64,000 nucleotides of DNA, taken from Oegoconia quadripuncta. Lineage: Eukaryota > Arthropoda > Insecta > Lepidoptera > Autostichidae. Shown piece by piece: positions 10,445 through 20,974 of the stretch (position 1 is the first letter of the stretch; each line of letters begins with the position of its first letter). Made by a program: the position numbers and the translations under genes. The DNA lies in NCBI GenBank assembly GCA_949316235.1, contig OX438743.1, positions 37,851,242 to 37,915,241 on the forward strand, in the 5' to 3' direction. Under the pieces are notes generated by a model. The model searched no databases, was not told where the DNA came from, and saw only the letters and a list, made by a program, of their open reading frames with translations.

Positions 10445-11114
10445 GACGACCTGTTTGGTGTAGTGGTTAGAAATTCTGCTGCTATACCAAAGGGTCGCGG
10501 GTTCGGATCCCGCTAGGGGCATATGTTTGTATGATGACTACGGACATGTATACCCGAGTTATGGATGTTTTTCATTTATATACGTATGTATTAGGTCCTT
10601 ACCTATGAAATTGGCGTTTTGTACGAAGAACTTCATTAAGACTGTTTTCTCCATACAAACATATTTCATTTTTTTTTGGGAACGGTAAATCTAAATTTAG
10701 CTAAACTTTGTGAGTATTATCGGATAACATTAAGTTAAGTATAGTCTGCGTTAATTTTTAAAAGTAACCGCTTTATAAAAGTTTCGGCCAATCTAGGAAA
10801 TGATTATGGGACTCACATGAAAAGAGCTCTGTTAAAATTTTATTATTATGTGATTTAGCCCAGAAATTAAAAAAATATTTCATGTGAAACCTTGAAATAA
10901 TATTCCATTTTCCAAATAAAAAACAAATTTGGATATAGCTTTGAAAATCGCAGGAATTGGTACATATGATTAACGAAAAAAAAAAAACTCACCAATATTT
11001 ACAAAAAAAATTTACTTGTGTAGTGTATCAACCATCTGGTATCCACAACACAAGCCAAGTTGCTTAGTGTGGAACTAGATGGCCTGTCTGTATATGTCCA
11101 AGGATATTATATAT
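10445..11114 (+). mobile_element. SINE B, interrupted
   Basis: The tRNA-like head with A box TGGTGTAGTGG and a B box reading GGTTCGGATCC lies at 10445-10592. The 3' half (CAACCATCTGGTATCCAC, then a family end near GTCCAAGGATATTA) resumes at 10996. A 403-bp insertion separates them. Confidence 0.85.
10593..10995. mobile_element. 403-bp unknown insertion in SINE B
   Basis: The segment begins AGGTCCTTACCTATG and ends with an A-rich run then ACTCACCAA. TATT is duplicated on both sides (10589-10592, 10996-10999), and the SINE reads through when the segment is removed. It has no terminal inverted repeat and no frame. The 4-bp duplication and internal A-run do not point clearly to one superfamily. 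Confidence 0.7.
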
Positions 11115-11118
11115 TATA

Positions 11119-11200
11119 CAGGGTGAAATTTAATTCGTATAATTAATTCCTGTTTACTGGTGACTCCACTCCTGATTACGAACAACTTTCCACTGGTTCC
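11119..11200 (+). mobile_element. CAGGGTGAA-family fragment
   Basis: Only one end of this foldback family is present (CAGGGTGAAATTTAATTCG), preceded by TA. The sequence diverges after about 80 bp. Confidence 0.6.
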
Positions 11201-11361
11201 TAGTGAGGTTCCTTTATTATAACAGTCTTCATCATCTGTCCATCTGTGCCCTTAAGTTATGTAACTTCGTCGTTATTGTCGTCGTTAACTTTGACCAATG
11301 AGAAACCGTCAAACGGCTAGATCGAGTAATGAGCAACCAATCATACATCAGTGACATCATA

Positions 11362-12154
11362 CAGGGTGATGTTGAACTCGTGTAATTCCCATTAACTGGT
11401 GACGCCACTCCTGATTACGACCAACTTTCCCCAAAAAACCATCGTCGAATTTTATTTTATTTTTATTAAATAGGTTTACAAAAGCTTGTTACATCGTTTA
11501 GAGTAATGAAGCCTTATGTATATTAGTTATTAGCTAAATGTACAAACAATTTTATGTAAACACCGCATGTATCAGATAGATTACATAAAAATTATTAAAT
11601 TCAAAAACAAGAAAAAGAAAAATAAGTTAGCGAGAAAAAGTGTACCTATTTACCCTAAATAAAAGTTGATCATTCAAATAGAAGAGAAGCCCAGCTTACA
11701 TATACATAGTAGTATCAGGAGAACCATCCCAAATTGGAGGTTAGAGACATCCCAAACACAAGCGCTTAGGAGTCCAAATATTATGGGCCTTCAATACATT
11801 ATGTTAAAACTTTGTAATATTCAGATGTGTACTATATGAATTCGATGAAAAATTTTCGATTACCCGTATAAAGTAAACTATTCTGAAACAACCTTTAGTA
11901 TGGAAGTCCAACAATTTTCAGCTGAATTCGGCTATGGTTCCTAGTGGAAAGTTGTCCGTAATCAAGAGTCGAGTCACGAGCCGAAAATTGTTGGACTTAC
12001 ATAATAAAGGTGGTTTCAAAGTTGTATGGGTAATAGAAATTTTTTTTATCGAATTCGACTATGGTTTTTTGGGAAAAATAGTTCGTAATCAGGAGTGCCG
12101 TCACTAGTTAATTTGAATATGAATTACGAATTACACGAATTCAAATTCACCCTG
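11362..12154. mobile_element. CAGGGTGAA-family foldback MITE, copy with insert
   Basis: Both ends are present (CAGGGTGATG at 11362, TTCACCCTG at 12146-12154) and flanked by TA. The palindromic family body is split by a 386-bp retroposon; without it the element would be about 400 bp, like the copy at 5919. Confidence 0.85.
11452..11837 (-). mobile_element. Retroposon fragment inserted in foldback element
   Basis: GAATT is duplicated at 11447-11451 and 11838-11842. The left end is T-rich, so the A-rich tail is on the minus strand, as for a LINE or SINE 3' end. There is no frame or motif to name the family. A similar T-rich piece interrupts the copy at 35117-35472. Confidence 0.6.
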
Positions 12155-12203
12155 TATGCGATATTCACTGATGTACGATTGGTTGCTCATTACTCGATCA
12201 AGC

Positions 12204-13300
12204 TTTAAATTACAATAATTCAAAAAAGAAAATACATTCATATATTGTATATTCACCTGGTGCAAGTTATATAGAATTTATTGACATTATTTAATTTTGT
12301 GCATCATTGTATTAACGATCCTTTATTTTTTATGTTACATGTTTTATAAAGGCGTACAGTCTGTAAAAAACGCTACCTATTATTTAGTTTCTTTAATATG
12401 TTTTCTACCAAAACCTGTATGTATATTTTAAGATTAAAGGAAGAATTACTAAATAAAAATAAAAAAATGACTCGAGCAAGCATTTTGACGGTTTCCCTTT
12501 GAACTAAATTGAACTGCAATTGAAAAAAAAATGAATCTTGGTCACTTTGCAAAATGAGTTTATGACGTTCCATCAACACAAAATTGATAAACTGTTTTAA
12601 TCACATTTTGTTTTTTTTAGGTATATAGGTAACCTTATAAAAATACTGCTTTATTCGGTCGATCTACCTTTTTATTATAAAAAAAAACATACAAACCGCC
12701 GAATTATTGACAGCATCGTGTTCGGTTGTTTGAAATAAGACAGCTAGTATACACATAATAATCCTCCTCCTTTTTTGAAGTAGGGTAAAAAACCAAACAC
12801 TTTCATTTGCTCTCATTCCATTCCCCACACACTCTACAGTGGAAGTATCTAAATGCTTACTAAATAATTGAGAAAAGTAACATAAATCTTAAGAGAAAAG
12901 CCTTTCAAAATAAAAGTACCTACTAACAGCAACCAGACAAAAAACGAGTATAATTTGCAGCCTTTGACACCTATTGTTTTTGCTAATCTGACAAACAAAA
13001 TGGGACTAATGGGAATAGGTCTTTTAATCCCAAACACGGCCGTTAGGCCCTTTCACCCTTTGTTGTGCGTTTAGGACGGGAATACGTAACTGTAGCTTAC
13101 ACGGATTAACAACTTTTGAAATGAAGTCTGATTTTGCTAAAATAATCGTTATTTTGTTGAATAATATTAAGTGATAATAATACTCGTTATTAAAACTGTT
13201 GTCAGAAAACTATTGTTAATAACAATAACGCATGCAAATTTAATAATATTAAATCTTTACTAGGGCAATTATAAACATAATACACTTTTCAACACACTTG
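12204..13300. other. No gene seen
   Basis: AT-rich sequence with a short CCTCCTCCTTTTTTGAAG stretch near 12763, a motif common in dispersed repeats of this genome (also at 33421). Confidence 0.45.
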
Positions 13301-13305
13301 CTCGT

Positions 13306-13408
13306 AAGGTTGTTCTTATTACACCGCCTTTAGGCTCATAATCTATGATATTAAACACGCGTGCTTTTTCATTATATTACAGCACAAGTGCTATAATAAC
13401 AACCTGAC
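13306..13408. repeat. Imperfect hairpin upstream of recombinase relic
   Basis: AGGTTGTTCTTATTA near 13307 pairs imperfectly with TAATAACAACCT near 13394. The loop contains CACGCGTGC, which is itself palindromic. Confidence 0.5.
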
Positions 13409-13746
13409 TAAGTTAAACATGTCTCTCATTGCAAGTTAGGTGTATGAAGACAAAGCCTTTCGTATTTAGTCGGGTATTAATGTTTTTTTTTTCGGTTTTC
13501 ATGTGGCAAAATGTATTCTACATAATGAAAGAAACAGAAAATGCGTTTTCTAAATTGTGTTGATAAATGAATATTGAAATTTACTGATATACCTAGCCTT
13601 AATTCACTTAAATAAGTTACAAAAACAAACTACTACTTTTTCACTTTTAATATTGGCTGTTGGTCGATGTAGTTCGCGCCATTTTTCGTAAATATTTGTT
13701 GGTTACGACGAAGTTTTAGTTACTTTGAGCTAGAATATTATCGAAA

Positions 13747-14065
13747 ATGTTTACTTCAAGTGAAGAAAATGAACCTAACCAAAATTTGACGACGCCGGAT
13801 ATACTTAACGAGGTAAGAAATGCGAGTGATAGCCTTTTACCATCAAAATCAAGTGAGAAGTACTTAGCGGCATATGAAACTTTTGTACAATGGAAAAAGC
13901 AGCAAGAACGCACACTCTTTCTCCGAAAATATTAGTTCATCGCCAACTTTCACCCAAGATACTGAAATAATTAATAATACCAATACTATAACACAAACTG
14001 TTCAATAACCAACAAAAACTGTTAATTACCGTTTTGAAAATTGTACTAATTGTTTTAATAATTAA
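13747..14065 (+). pseudogene. Deletion derivative resembling a tyrosine recombinase
   Basis: The first frame (13747-13935) starts at a clear ATG and reads TTPDILNEV, then SDSLLPSKSSEKYLAAYETF and VQWKKQQ. This resembles the N-terminal core-binding region of animal tyrosine recombinases (Crypton-like or KIAA1958-like genes), where an LLP-KS-KY-Y--F--W pattern is usual. Near 13916 the frame changes; the second frame gives SFSENI, then Ser/Thr/Asn-rich residues, one stop, and PTKTVNYRFENCTNCFNN before TAA at 14063-14065. An Asn/Thr-rich C-terminus is also plausible for the family. The catalytic domain with Arg, His and Tyr is absent, so the enzyme is inactive. Family assignment is from memory of motif pattern. 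Confidence 0.5.
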
Positions 14066-14121
14066 AATTGTGTTAATACCTACATGAGTTTTGTTTTCTT
14101 CCTCTCAAGTGTATGAAACGC

Positions 14122-14219
14122 GTGTGCCTGATCATTACCAACTCGGCTATCTTATTGCGCGCTCGCTTGCAGCTCGCGCGCACAATATCGCCTCGTATGT
14201 AATGATCACCATAGCACAC
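14122..14219. repeat. Imperfect hairpin downstream of recombinase relic
   Basis: The left half (GTGTGCCTGATCATTACC) and right half (GTAATGATCACC then GCACAC) are complementary, and the centre is GC-rich with GCGCGC on both sides of a short loop. Arms are about 45 nt with mismatches. It is not an obvious terminator or RNA gene. Confidence 0.65.
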
Positions 14220-14224
14220 TTGTA

Positions 14225-16005
14225 TCATAATGTACTATTATTGTACAATATAAGTGAGCTATAATACAACAAGGAAACAACTCGGAATGTATGGCCAAAT
14301 ATAAATGGATTATGAAGCATTTCCTTTCTATTGTCTACGAAGTATTTACATCATATCATACTCTTCCGCTCAATCGTCCGTGGGTAGACCTATAACCAAA
14401 AGAAAAGACAGTCTACTGCCCGTGGTTACAACGGTAACCAAAGCGTACTACCTTCATGCGGTTCGAAACAATTACTCCTATTGTCTGTAGTTGACACTGC
14501 TTGCGAAAATAAAGTAATTCAGTGTAACCACTAATAAATTATCTTACGGCATCGTTCGTTAAGGGCAGTATTCGGCTGTTCTCATAGACAAAAAAATATC
14601 TAAGTTTTTTTTAGCTAGTTCGTTCAGTTAGCTTTACGGAAAAATGTTCAAAACTTTATGTCGCACGCAAGTAATTATAATTTTATTACATACTTTTTTT
14701 TTTTATGAACAACAGGTTCGCACTTGACCTCAATCACACCACACACTTTTCGGATAGAAATACATAGGATTTTATAAGGAATGCATAAACTTGAACATAT
14801 GTTTTCGTCTTTGAGCGAGTTGAAGGCCGTGTCAAAATTATTATGGTGTACGAAGTTTGTTTCGATTTATTTTGCTACAAAAAATTAACTAAATAGAAAC
14901 ATTTTGGTATAATTACAGAGGAAAATTAGTCAAGATTTATATAGAAGATAATATTTTTCACTAAGAGCGGAGTTAGAGAAAAGTTGCGTATTTTTTTACC
15001 GATATCGTATGTTATACGCAGTTTTTAGTACTCTACAATAAAATTTTCTTTATTCTCTTTTATATTCTTCTAATTTGTAATCCTTCACCTATACCTACGT
15101 CTTATTATATTTTTTATTATTTTTGTCGGTATAGCTGTTGTAGTTTACCAGATATGAAGGTTTTTATTAATAAAGGTACCGTGCGCGCAGCAAAATGTGT
15201 GACCGCGCGGAGTGGACAGTAGACTGGAATTTAGCCGCACGGGTTGGACGGTTGAGTGGATAACAGATATAAAAAATTGGGTCTCCGAAGCCCAAGGCAT
15301 TGGTGCATCCCAGAACTGACCGTACCAGACATTGCTTAATTATGCTAATCTAAATCGAAAAGCGAACGCAACTATATGCCACCGGAGCTCCCCACAGTAC
15401 CCCTTAACAACCTAAATTGCCAGTAAATTGAGCTCAGCTCTAATAGAAAATTTAAATTTAGAATCTTAAGATTACGAGCTAAATATATGGCAATTTTAGC
15501 AAAGAAAATTATATAAAACCAAGACCGCTATATAGAAATGCCGTTTTTCTAGGTTCATTTAAATAAGTGTTTACTTGCAAATTTTTTTTTATTATTCGTG
15601 TGGTTAATTTAACTTGTTGTAGGTAGGTATTTACTACGGACGAAGTGATATACATTAAGGCTACCCATTCTTGAAGTTCCATAACTCAAAAGGTAAAAAT
15701 GAACCCTTTGTGATTTAGAAGGAGGTCAGACCGGGGATCTTCAAAAGTTTGTCAAATGCACGGAATCCTCAACGCACGCGACTCGCACATGCGCGTCTTT
15801 CGTGAATAACGTTGCAGGTTGTATAATTAAATCATTGTAATACTAGCTTTAGTAAAACACATTGTATAGTCGATAGCACGACCACCGTAACACTACTTGT
15901 GTAAGCTGGCCGCAGGACGCTATCGGAAAAGTGAGCGTCGCGAGATATTGAAGTGTTATGGTAATCGTGCGGCCGCCTGTACAACGTTTGTTGTCACAAA
16001 TAAAA
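14225..16005. other. No gene seen
   Basis: Long AT-rich stretch. A GC-richer part near 15180-15430 has no frame I recognise. The only repeat is a SINE C tail at 14692-14742. Confidence 0.45.
14692..14742 (-). repeat. SINE C tail fragment
   Basis: A poly-T run followed by CACTTGACCTCAATCACACC is the reverse complement of the SINE C 3' end. Confidence 0.6.
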
Positions 16006-16010
16006 TATAT

Positions 16011-16364
16011 GACGGATGAGTTTTTTTACCGTAAGGAAAAAAATTACGTATTAGATATAAGCGAAATAGAAGGTGGCATAGATAGTTTAATTTTTTTCTT
16101 GTTTCAAAACCATCATCGAATAGAGCGTTGTGTCTCTTCCACATAATGACATCATTAAATTAAATAAATAAAAATATGAGTTCCAAATAAATTTCGCATG
16201 ATAGGAACCCCTACGAATCCCGCCAGTCGAGTATCAATCTCCAACCAGACCGTGCTTCGATGATGGTTTTGAAAAAAAAAAATTAAACTACCCATTCCAA
16301 TAACTTGTATTTTACTTACCTAATATGCCCAATTTTTTTCCTTACGGTGAAAAAACTCATCCAG
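16011..16364. mobile_element. GGATGAG-family foldback MITE, copy 1
   Basis: Arms of about 105 bp (16013-16120 and 16257-16362) are near-complements, with outer ends CGGATGAGTTTTTTTACCG and its inverse. TA lies close to both ends. The spacer of roughly 135 bp is non-coding. A related, interrupted copy is at 46010-46726. Confidence 0.8.
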
Positions 16365-16474
16365 TATAAATAACAATATTAGTTTAAAAACCAATAAAAA
16401 GCAACTACATAATTTAACCATGTATATGTATGATACTGATTTTATATTCTGTAAGCTTAAGCAATTGCTCAATA

Positions 16475-16924
16475 TCATGCCTTAACAGCCACTAAAGTTC
16501 CACCATCACTTGACACAATATCCATAATTTTCGTCTCTATTTCCCCAATAACGTCCCTATGGTCTGTAATGAAATTATTTTCACTTTCATTGTCACTTTC
16601 ATTTTCATTTTCATCCGGATTGTACATAATGGCATCAAATGAATCAGCTTTGGCGTAATCCGTAAGCCCATCTTCAAGCCCTCGCAGATACCCATCTTGC
16701 AAAATTCTAAGTTCAGTTGTCGACGTATGTGGTTTGTAACTAGCTTTTACATGTGGAACATTCCCTTTCACAGGATGTAGATTCTTTTCATTAAGCATCA
16801 CCGAATATGTTTGATACGGAGATGTCCTTGGCACGTTACGTTCCATTATACTGAACAAAATCATAGCAATATTAAATGCTCTATATGCACTTTTTATCAC
16901 ATATTTAAATATATTTACATACAT
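16475..16924 (-). CDS. Hypothetical protein or terminal exon
   Basis: This 149-codon frame is the longest here outside the transposons and simple repeats that I do not reject. The N-terminal 30 residues are hydrophobic (NIAMILFSIM) and could form a membrane segment. The middle is basic and polar. Residues about 103-116 are strongly acidic (NPDENENESDNESEN), and the end is VAVKA. The frame stays open about 28 codons upstream of the first ATG, with AG acceptor-like sites near 16985 and 17005 on the minus strand, so it may be the last exon of a gene to the right. I do not recognise the protein. The alternative is a chance frame, although the acidic cluster and lack of overlap with any repeat argue mildly against that. 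Confidence 0.4.
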   Translation of the reverse strand: MYVNIFKYVIKSAYRAFNIAMILFSIMERNVPRTSPYQTYSVMLNEKNLHPVKGNVPHVKASYKPHTSTTELRILQDGYLRGLEDGLTDYAKADSFDAIMYNPDENENESDNESENNFITDHRDVIGEIETKIMDIVSSDGGTLVAVKA

Positions 16925-17189
16925 AGCCAGTGTGACTCTACTGTTCCTTTCAAAATTATCAAATGCTGTTAGACTTGCTGCGCAGTATGTTTTTTTAACT
17001 AGTGTTAATTAAGAAAAATGTTTCGCTTGACAGAACATGCATTCGTCATGGAGAACAGTACAGCTAGCTGTTATAATGTAACTTGGTAATTAAAATAAGT
17101 TTCTGAATGAGTATTCGTAATTGATTTTCAATGGACTTCGTAGTTAATGTATATTCATTGATAGTGGTTCCCGGCAGAGTAGAAATGGG

Positions 17190-17284
17190 AATAATGCGTC
17201 TCTTCCCGTGCGTATCATAAAAGGCGACTAAGGGATCGTGAGCATCATCAAGTACCAACCCGTTATGCATAAAAAAAAAAATCA
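17190..17284 (+). repeat. Chimera of family D start and SINE C tail
   Basis: The sequence starts as family D (CGTCTCTTCCCGTGCGTATC, then AAAAGGCGACTAAGGGA) and changes near 17232 to the SINE C 3' end (CAAGTACCAACCCGTTATGC plus an A-run). Confidence 0.65.
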
Positions 17285-17455
17285 TTATCATCAACAGACA
17301 CCATCATAAGTAACACTACATAAACTATCTACATCTAAACTATCCATGTTCTTTCATTTCACTTTAGAAAAGAACTAAACACATTCGAAAAGAATGAAAT
17401 TGTATAAATTATATTTGTCTGTTATTTTGTGTATGATGTTAATTGGTGTATGAAT

Positions 17456-17695
17456 GACCGATTGGTGTAGTGGATAGTGACCCTATCAGCGAAACCAACG
17501 GTTGCGGGTTCGAATCCCACGAGGGGTAAATGGTTTTGTGATGAATACGAACATTTATTCCAGAGTCGTGGATGTTTATATAAATATTATGTATGTTTAT
17601 CCGTTATCTAGTATCCATAGTACAGGCTTTGTTTAGTTTGGGACTAGATGATTGATGTATATGTCCGAAATATTTATTTATTTATTTATATTTAT
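17456..17695 (+). mobile_element. SINE A, full-length
   Basis: The clean copy has A box TGGTGTAGTGG, B box GGTTCGAATCC, a family body and a TTTATTTA tail. The preceding sequence shows no clear target duplication. Confidence 0.9.
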
Positions 17696-17784
17696 AATTT
17701 ACGAAAAAAATAATATGAATATGAAGATTTCGGCTGACTTTATTCGTCTAAAATTTGCTAAGTTAATATTAATGATGTCTTTTG

Positions 17785-18180
17785 TTTGATTTATTTTTGA
17801 GAAAGCACTATACAATACATGCTTCAACGTGCTTCTACAGTAAATTCGATATTCTCTGTGATCTGCTTTAAATTTACAACAGATGTATTAAATTTTCCGA
17901 ATTACATTTGATTTATTTTTAAGAAAGCACTATACAATACATGCTTCAACGTGATTCTACAGTAAATTCGATATTCTCTGTGATCTGCTTTAAATTTACA
18001 ACAGATGTTTAGAATTTTCCGAACTACATTAACTACATTTGATTTATTTTTGAGAAAGCAATGAGAAAGAAAGCACTATACAATATATGCTGTTCAACGT
18101 GCTTCTACAGTAAATTCGGTACTCTCTGTGATCTGCTTTAAATTTACAGCAGATGTTTAAAATTTTCCGAACTACATTAA
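17785..18180. repeat. Three-unit minisatellite, about 122-143 bp period
   Basis: Units start at 17785, 17907 and 18038 with TTTGATTTATTTTTGAGAAA or a close variant. Each runs through CTACAGTAAATTCG and CTGTGATCTGCTTTAAATTT to an end near TTTCCGAACTACATT. The third unit carries a small internal duplication of GAGAAAG. No coding frame persists through the units. Confidence 0.9.
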
Positions 18181-18261
18181 CCGTGTACGTGATAAAGCCT
18201 CGCTATGTTGCCTTTATTGTGTAAACTCAACTACCAGGCAAGTAGGAACGCCGAGGTATTA

Positions 18262-18383
18262 ATGCACAGAGGGTGGTTGCTACGCGACGAGATGGGAGCG
18301 ACACGGCGGCGCGACGGCGCGACCAATTGTCGCGACATATCATGCGTCAGACCAGACACCTCACGTACGCTGCCTTTGTGCAT
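18262..18383. repeat. GC-rich block with short terminal inverted repeats
   Basis: ATGCACAGAGG at the left and CCTTTGTGCAT at the right are inverse copies with one mismatch. The 122-bp interior is far more GC-rich than its surroundings, with GGCGCGACGGCGCGAC and TGTCGCGAC. It may be a very short MITE; no target duplication is visible. Confidence 0.4.
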
Positions 18384-18549
18384 CCGGCCTTTAACCCCAT
18401 AGCTTTATAGTTTTAAGTTTAGTTCATTTAAAAGGGAAAACAATTTAATATTTCACATGCGAATGTGCGTTGGTCTCAGATTGTCTTTGTAGCTTGTTGA
18501 ATGTTCAACGACTCTTGGGAAGCTCGCTTTTCGGACAGCAACAAGTTTT

Positions 18550-18745
18550 AACCGCCTTCGTGGCTCAAATAAACAAAATGTATACAAAATGGAGGTCGCG
18601 TGTTGAATTCCCAGCGGAGAACATGTTTTGTACTCGGTTTGGTTGATGGTAAGGCGCATATACCTAATGTCTGCCTTACCATTTACGTATACCACCATCA
18701 TATTATCTAAGTCTGCCAAGCAGCAATGTTGATAATATTGTTATG
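18550..18745 (+). mobile_element. SINE C, diverged and 3'-truncated
   Basis: The head (AACCGCCTTCGTGGCTCAA) and part of the body are recognisable with many substitutions. It stops after the ATGTTGATAATATTGTTATG part of the body. Confidence 0.7.
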
Positions 18746-18749
18746 TTCA

Positions 18750-19690
18750 TAAAATACCTAGTAGAAATTTTATATTAATTAGTTGCAACGAGCCTTCTGT
18801 GGAGCTGAGCTCTGATGACTGGTTTCCACTTCATTTTGGCGTACCCTACAAACAGTTGTCCCGCTGCTGTTGGGGGAATGTGGAGATGTGCATCACTTAC
18901 CGGAGGCCTTTAACACCTTCTGCGATTTAACTTTTCTCACAAGCATATTTGAAGGATCGAAGAAAAGACAACTCCTTCAATTAAGTAAAACTGACAAAGA
19001 CTATTATAATTAATGAAAACTAATTCTTATAGTAAAATATGACAAACTAGCCAGTGGATACCTAGTTAATACTACAGTCAATGACACAATATCGTATCAA
19101 GAATAAAATCGCACTAGGAATTTCCGAATATTTGTTTAAAGAGTCCGAATTTATCTCCAGAACGTAATACGGATTCTCTTCATATACGCAATTGATAGAA
19201 CTCTAAATACCTCCATCTACCTATGGAACCCTAAAACACAATGATAATGTCCCGGACCCACGAGCTTATCGCTGAGTAAGCACTTAACCTAACGCAGGGC
19301 GCCATTTAAAGGGTTAAAAAATTCTCTTTGCGTTGGCAACTGATTGATGTTACTTTTAAAATAAACTGGAATTTCTTTCATACTCAATTAAGCAAAGATT
19401 ACCAGGAGATAGAATAGGTACTGTATGTTCGGTTTGTCAAGCTTGTATCTCTGGATAGTTTGGGAATGGATTTTGGAGAAATGAAAGAAAAATTAATATA
19501 TCTCCAAATCTTGTGAAGTAAATTCACTGATTCGTACCATTTTAGAATCCTCATTAAATAGGCAACTTTTTGGAGTAGTTTGCCGAACAAGACCCGTATA
19601 TTTTTTATACCACAGCTATTTGAAATAGCAAGAAAATTTTTCGGTTCAAAAAAAAATAATTAAATTAAGTGACCTGTACTCCAAGTGAAG
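18750..19690. other. No gene seen
   Basis: I see no supported feature. Confidence 0.5.
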
Positions 19691-19699
19691 ACATTATTT

Positions 19700-19955
19700 T
19701 TTGAAAAATGTTGACAATCAGTCGAAGCAACCTCTAACAATTAATATTAGCAGGAAACATGTACAAATAAACACAAAACGCAATAAACGCAGTAATAGAG
19801 CTGGAAACTTAATAAAATTTGATGATTTTTCCCGTTTTTCGGACATCCCTTTCTTATTGATGTCATGTGCGTTTTATTTTTTTTCATATTTTTTATGTAT
19901 AGGACGTCAAGCTACCTCCCATAGCAGTTTGATTCACTATTTCTGGGACACCCTG
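19700..19955. mobile_element. One end of a TA-inserting DNA transposon
   Basis: The right side ends TTTCTGGGACACCCTG followed by TA, like terminal repeats of Tc1/mariner-type elements. I cannot find the matching left end, so it is a truncated copy or one with a strongly diverged end. Confidence 0.35.
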
Positions 19956-20227
19956 TATAAATCTCTTACAGTCAACCCTACTGAAGGTTAGAAAAGTTAT
20001 ACCGGATGGGGAACAAGTAATATGCGAAACCTAAAAATCTTATACCTACTTAGTTAATAAAAGATACCTATGTTGCAAATACATTTAATAATAAACTACT
20101 TATAATATTTTAACCAAATAACTATACGCATAATATTACCTACATAAATATTAAATAAATCAAATAATAAGTAACTAATCAAACTCCCAGGCAGGCCATG
20201 TACCAATGAGTTTTTAAATTTAATTTA

Positions 20228-20420
20228 ATTACTATGTACATTTATCCAACTGCTCTTAATCTGTATGCCTGAGAAATAAAAATTCTAAGGCATGTGAAAT
20301 CCCCAAACCACAATGGGCCAGTGTGGTGGACTATGGCCCATGCATACTCCCTAATTATACAAGGGAAGGCCTATATCCATGCAGTGGGATGTTTACGGGC
20401 TGATATGATAATGATAAATC
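20228..20420 (+). repeat. RTE-type LINE 3' end
   Basis: Contains GTGTGGTGGACTATGGCCCA, then AGGGAAGGCCTATATCCATG and CAGTGGGATGTTTACGGGC before a GATAATGAT end. This is the usual form of decayed RTE 3' ends. A second copy is at 35750-35900. Confidence 0.6.
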
Positions 20421-20639
20421 AACCTCATGCCAATGATTGACAAAGATAGTTCTCTTTAAACATCGACGTAAAAGGACTGTCGCGAATATGTATATTTTAT
20501 TAAAAAAAAAATTTAGAAAAGTTTCTATCAGGCCAACCCAGGTCGGAACCCCGAACTTCCAATTTAGCTTCGTAGTTTTAATTACTCAGGTTGTTTATAT
20601 ACAGCCGAGTGGGAAAAAACCATTGTACCGTATAGATTT

Positions 20640-20970
20640 TAACCGCCTCCGTGGCTCAATGTAAACAACATTGGGTTTACGATTCGGAGGTCGTGGGTTC
20701 GATCCCCAGCGGGGTTCATGTTTAAGTACTCGGTTTGGTTGGTGGTATAGGGCATTTTAAATGTCCGCCTGGCTAGCTACCACCATCTTATCTTCCGCCA
20801 AGCAGTAATATTAATAGCATTGTTGTGTTCCGGTTGTCAGAGATAAGATAGCCAGTCCTCCAAATGTGTTGGGGTTTCCGGGTCAGTACACTTCCACCTT
20901 CGACCTCATCTTCACTTAACATCAGGTGTGATTGAGGTCAAGTACCAACATGTTGGGCATAAAAAAAAAA
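20640..20970 (+). mobile_element. SINE C, full-length
   Basis: Reference copy of the family: head AACCGCCTCCGTGGCTCAAT with an A-box-like TGGCTCAATGT, a B box GGTTCGATCCC, the body with GCCTGGCTAGCTACCACC, the end TGATTGAGGTCAAGTACC and an A-run tail. Confidence 0.9.
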
Positions 20971-20974
20971 GTAC

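Larger units (their letters stand above)
11311..12203. repeat. Outer inverted arms around foldback element
   Basis: The block at 11311-11360 (GATCGAGTAATGAGCAACCA) is repeated in reverse complement at 12157-12203, exactly outside the CAGGGTGAA element. The inner element therefore inserted at the centre of an older palindrome. Confidence 0.7.

Noticed and set aside
13716..13913. 65-codon minus-strand frame
   Set aside because: It lies opposite the recombinase-like plus frame, which has a far more protein-like sequence.
17785..18180. CRISPR-like repeat array
   Set aside because: Units are over 120 bp and contiguous with no unique spacers, in a eukaryotic genome. It is a minisatellite.
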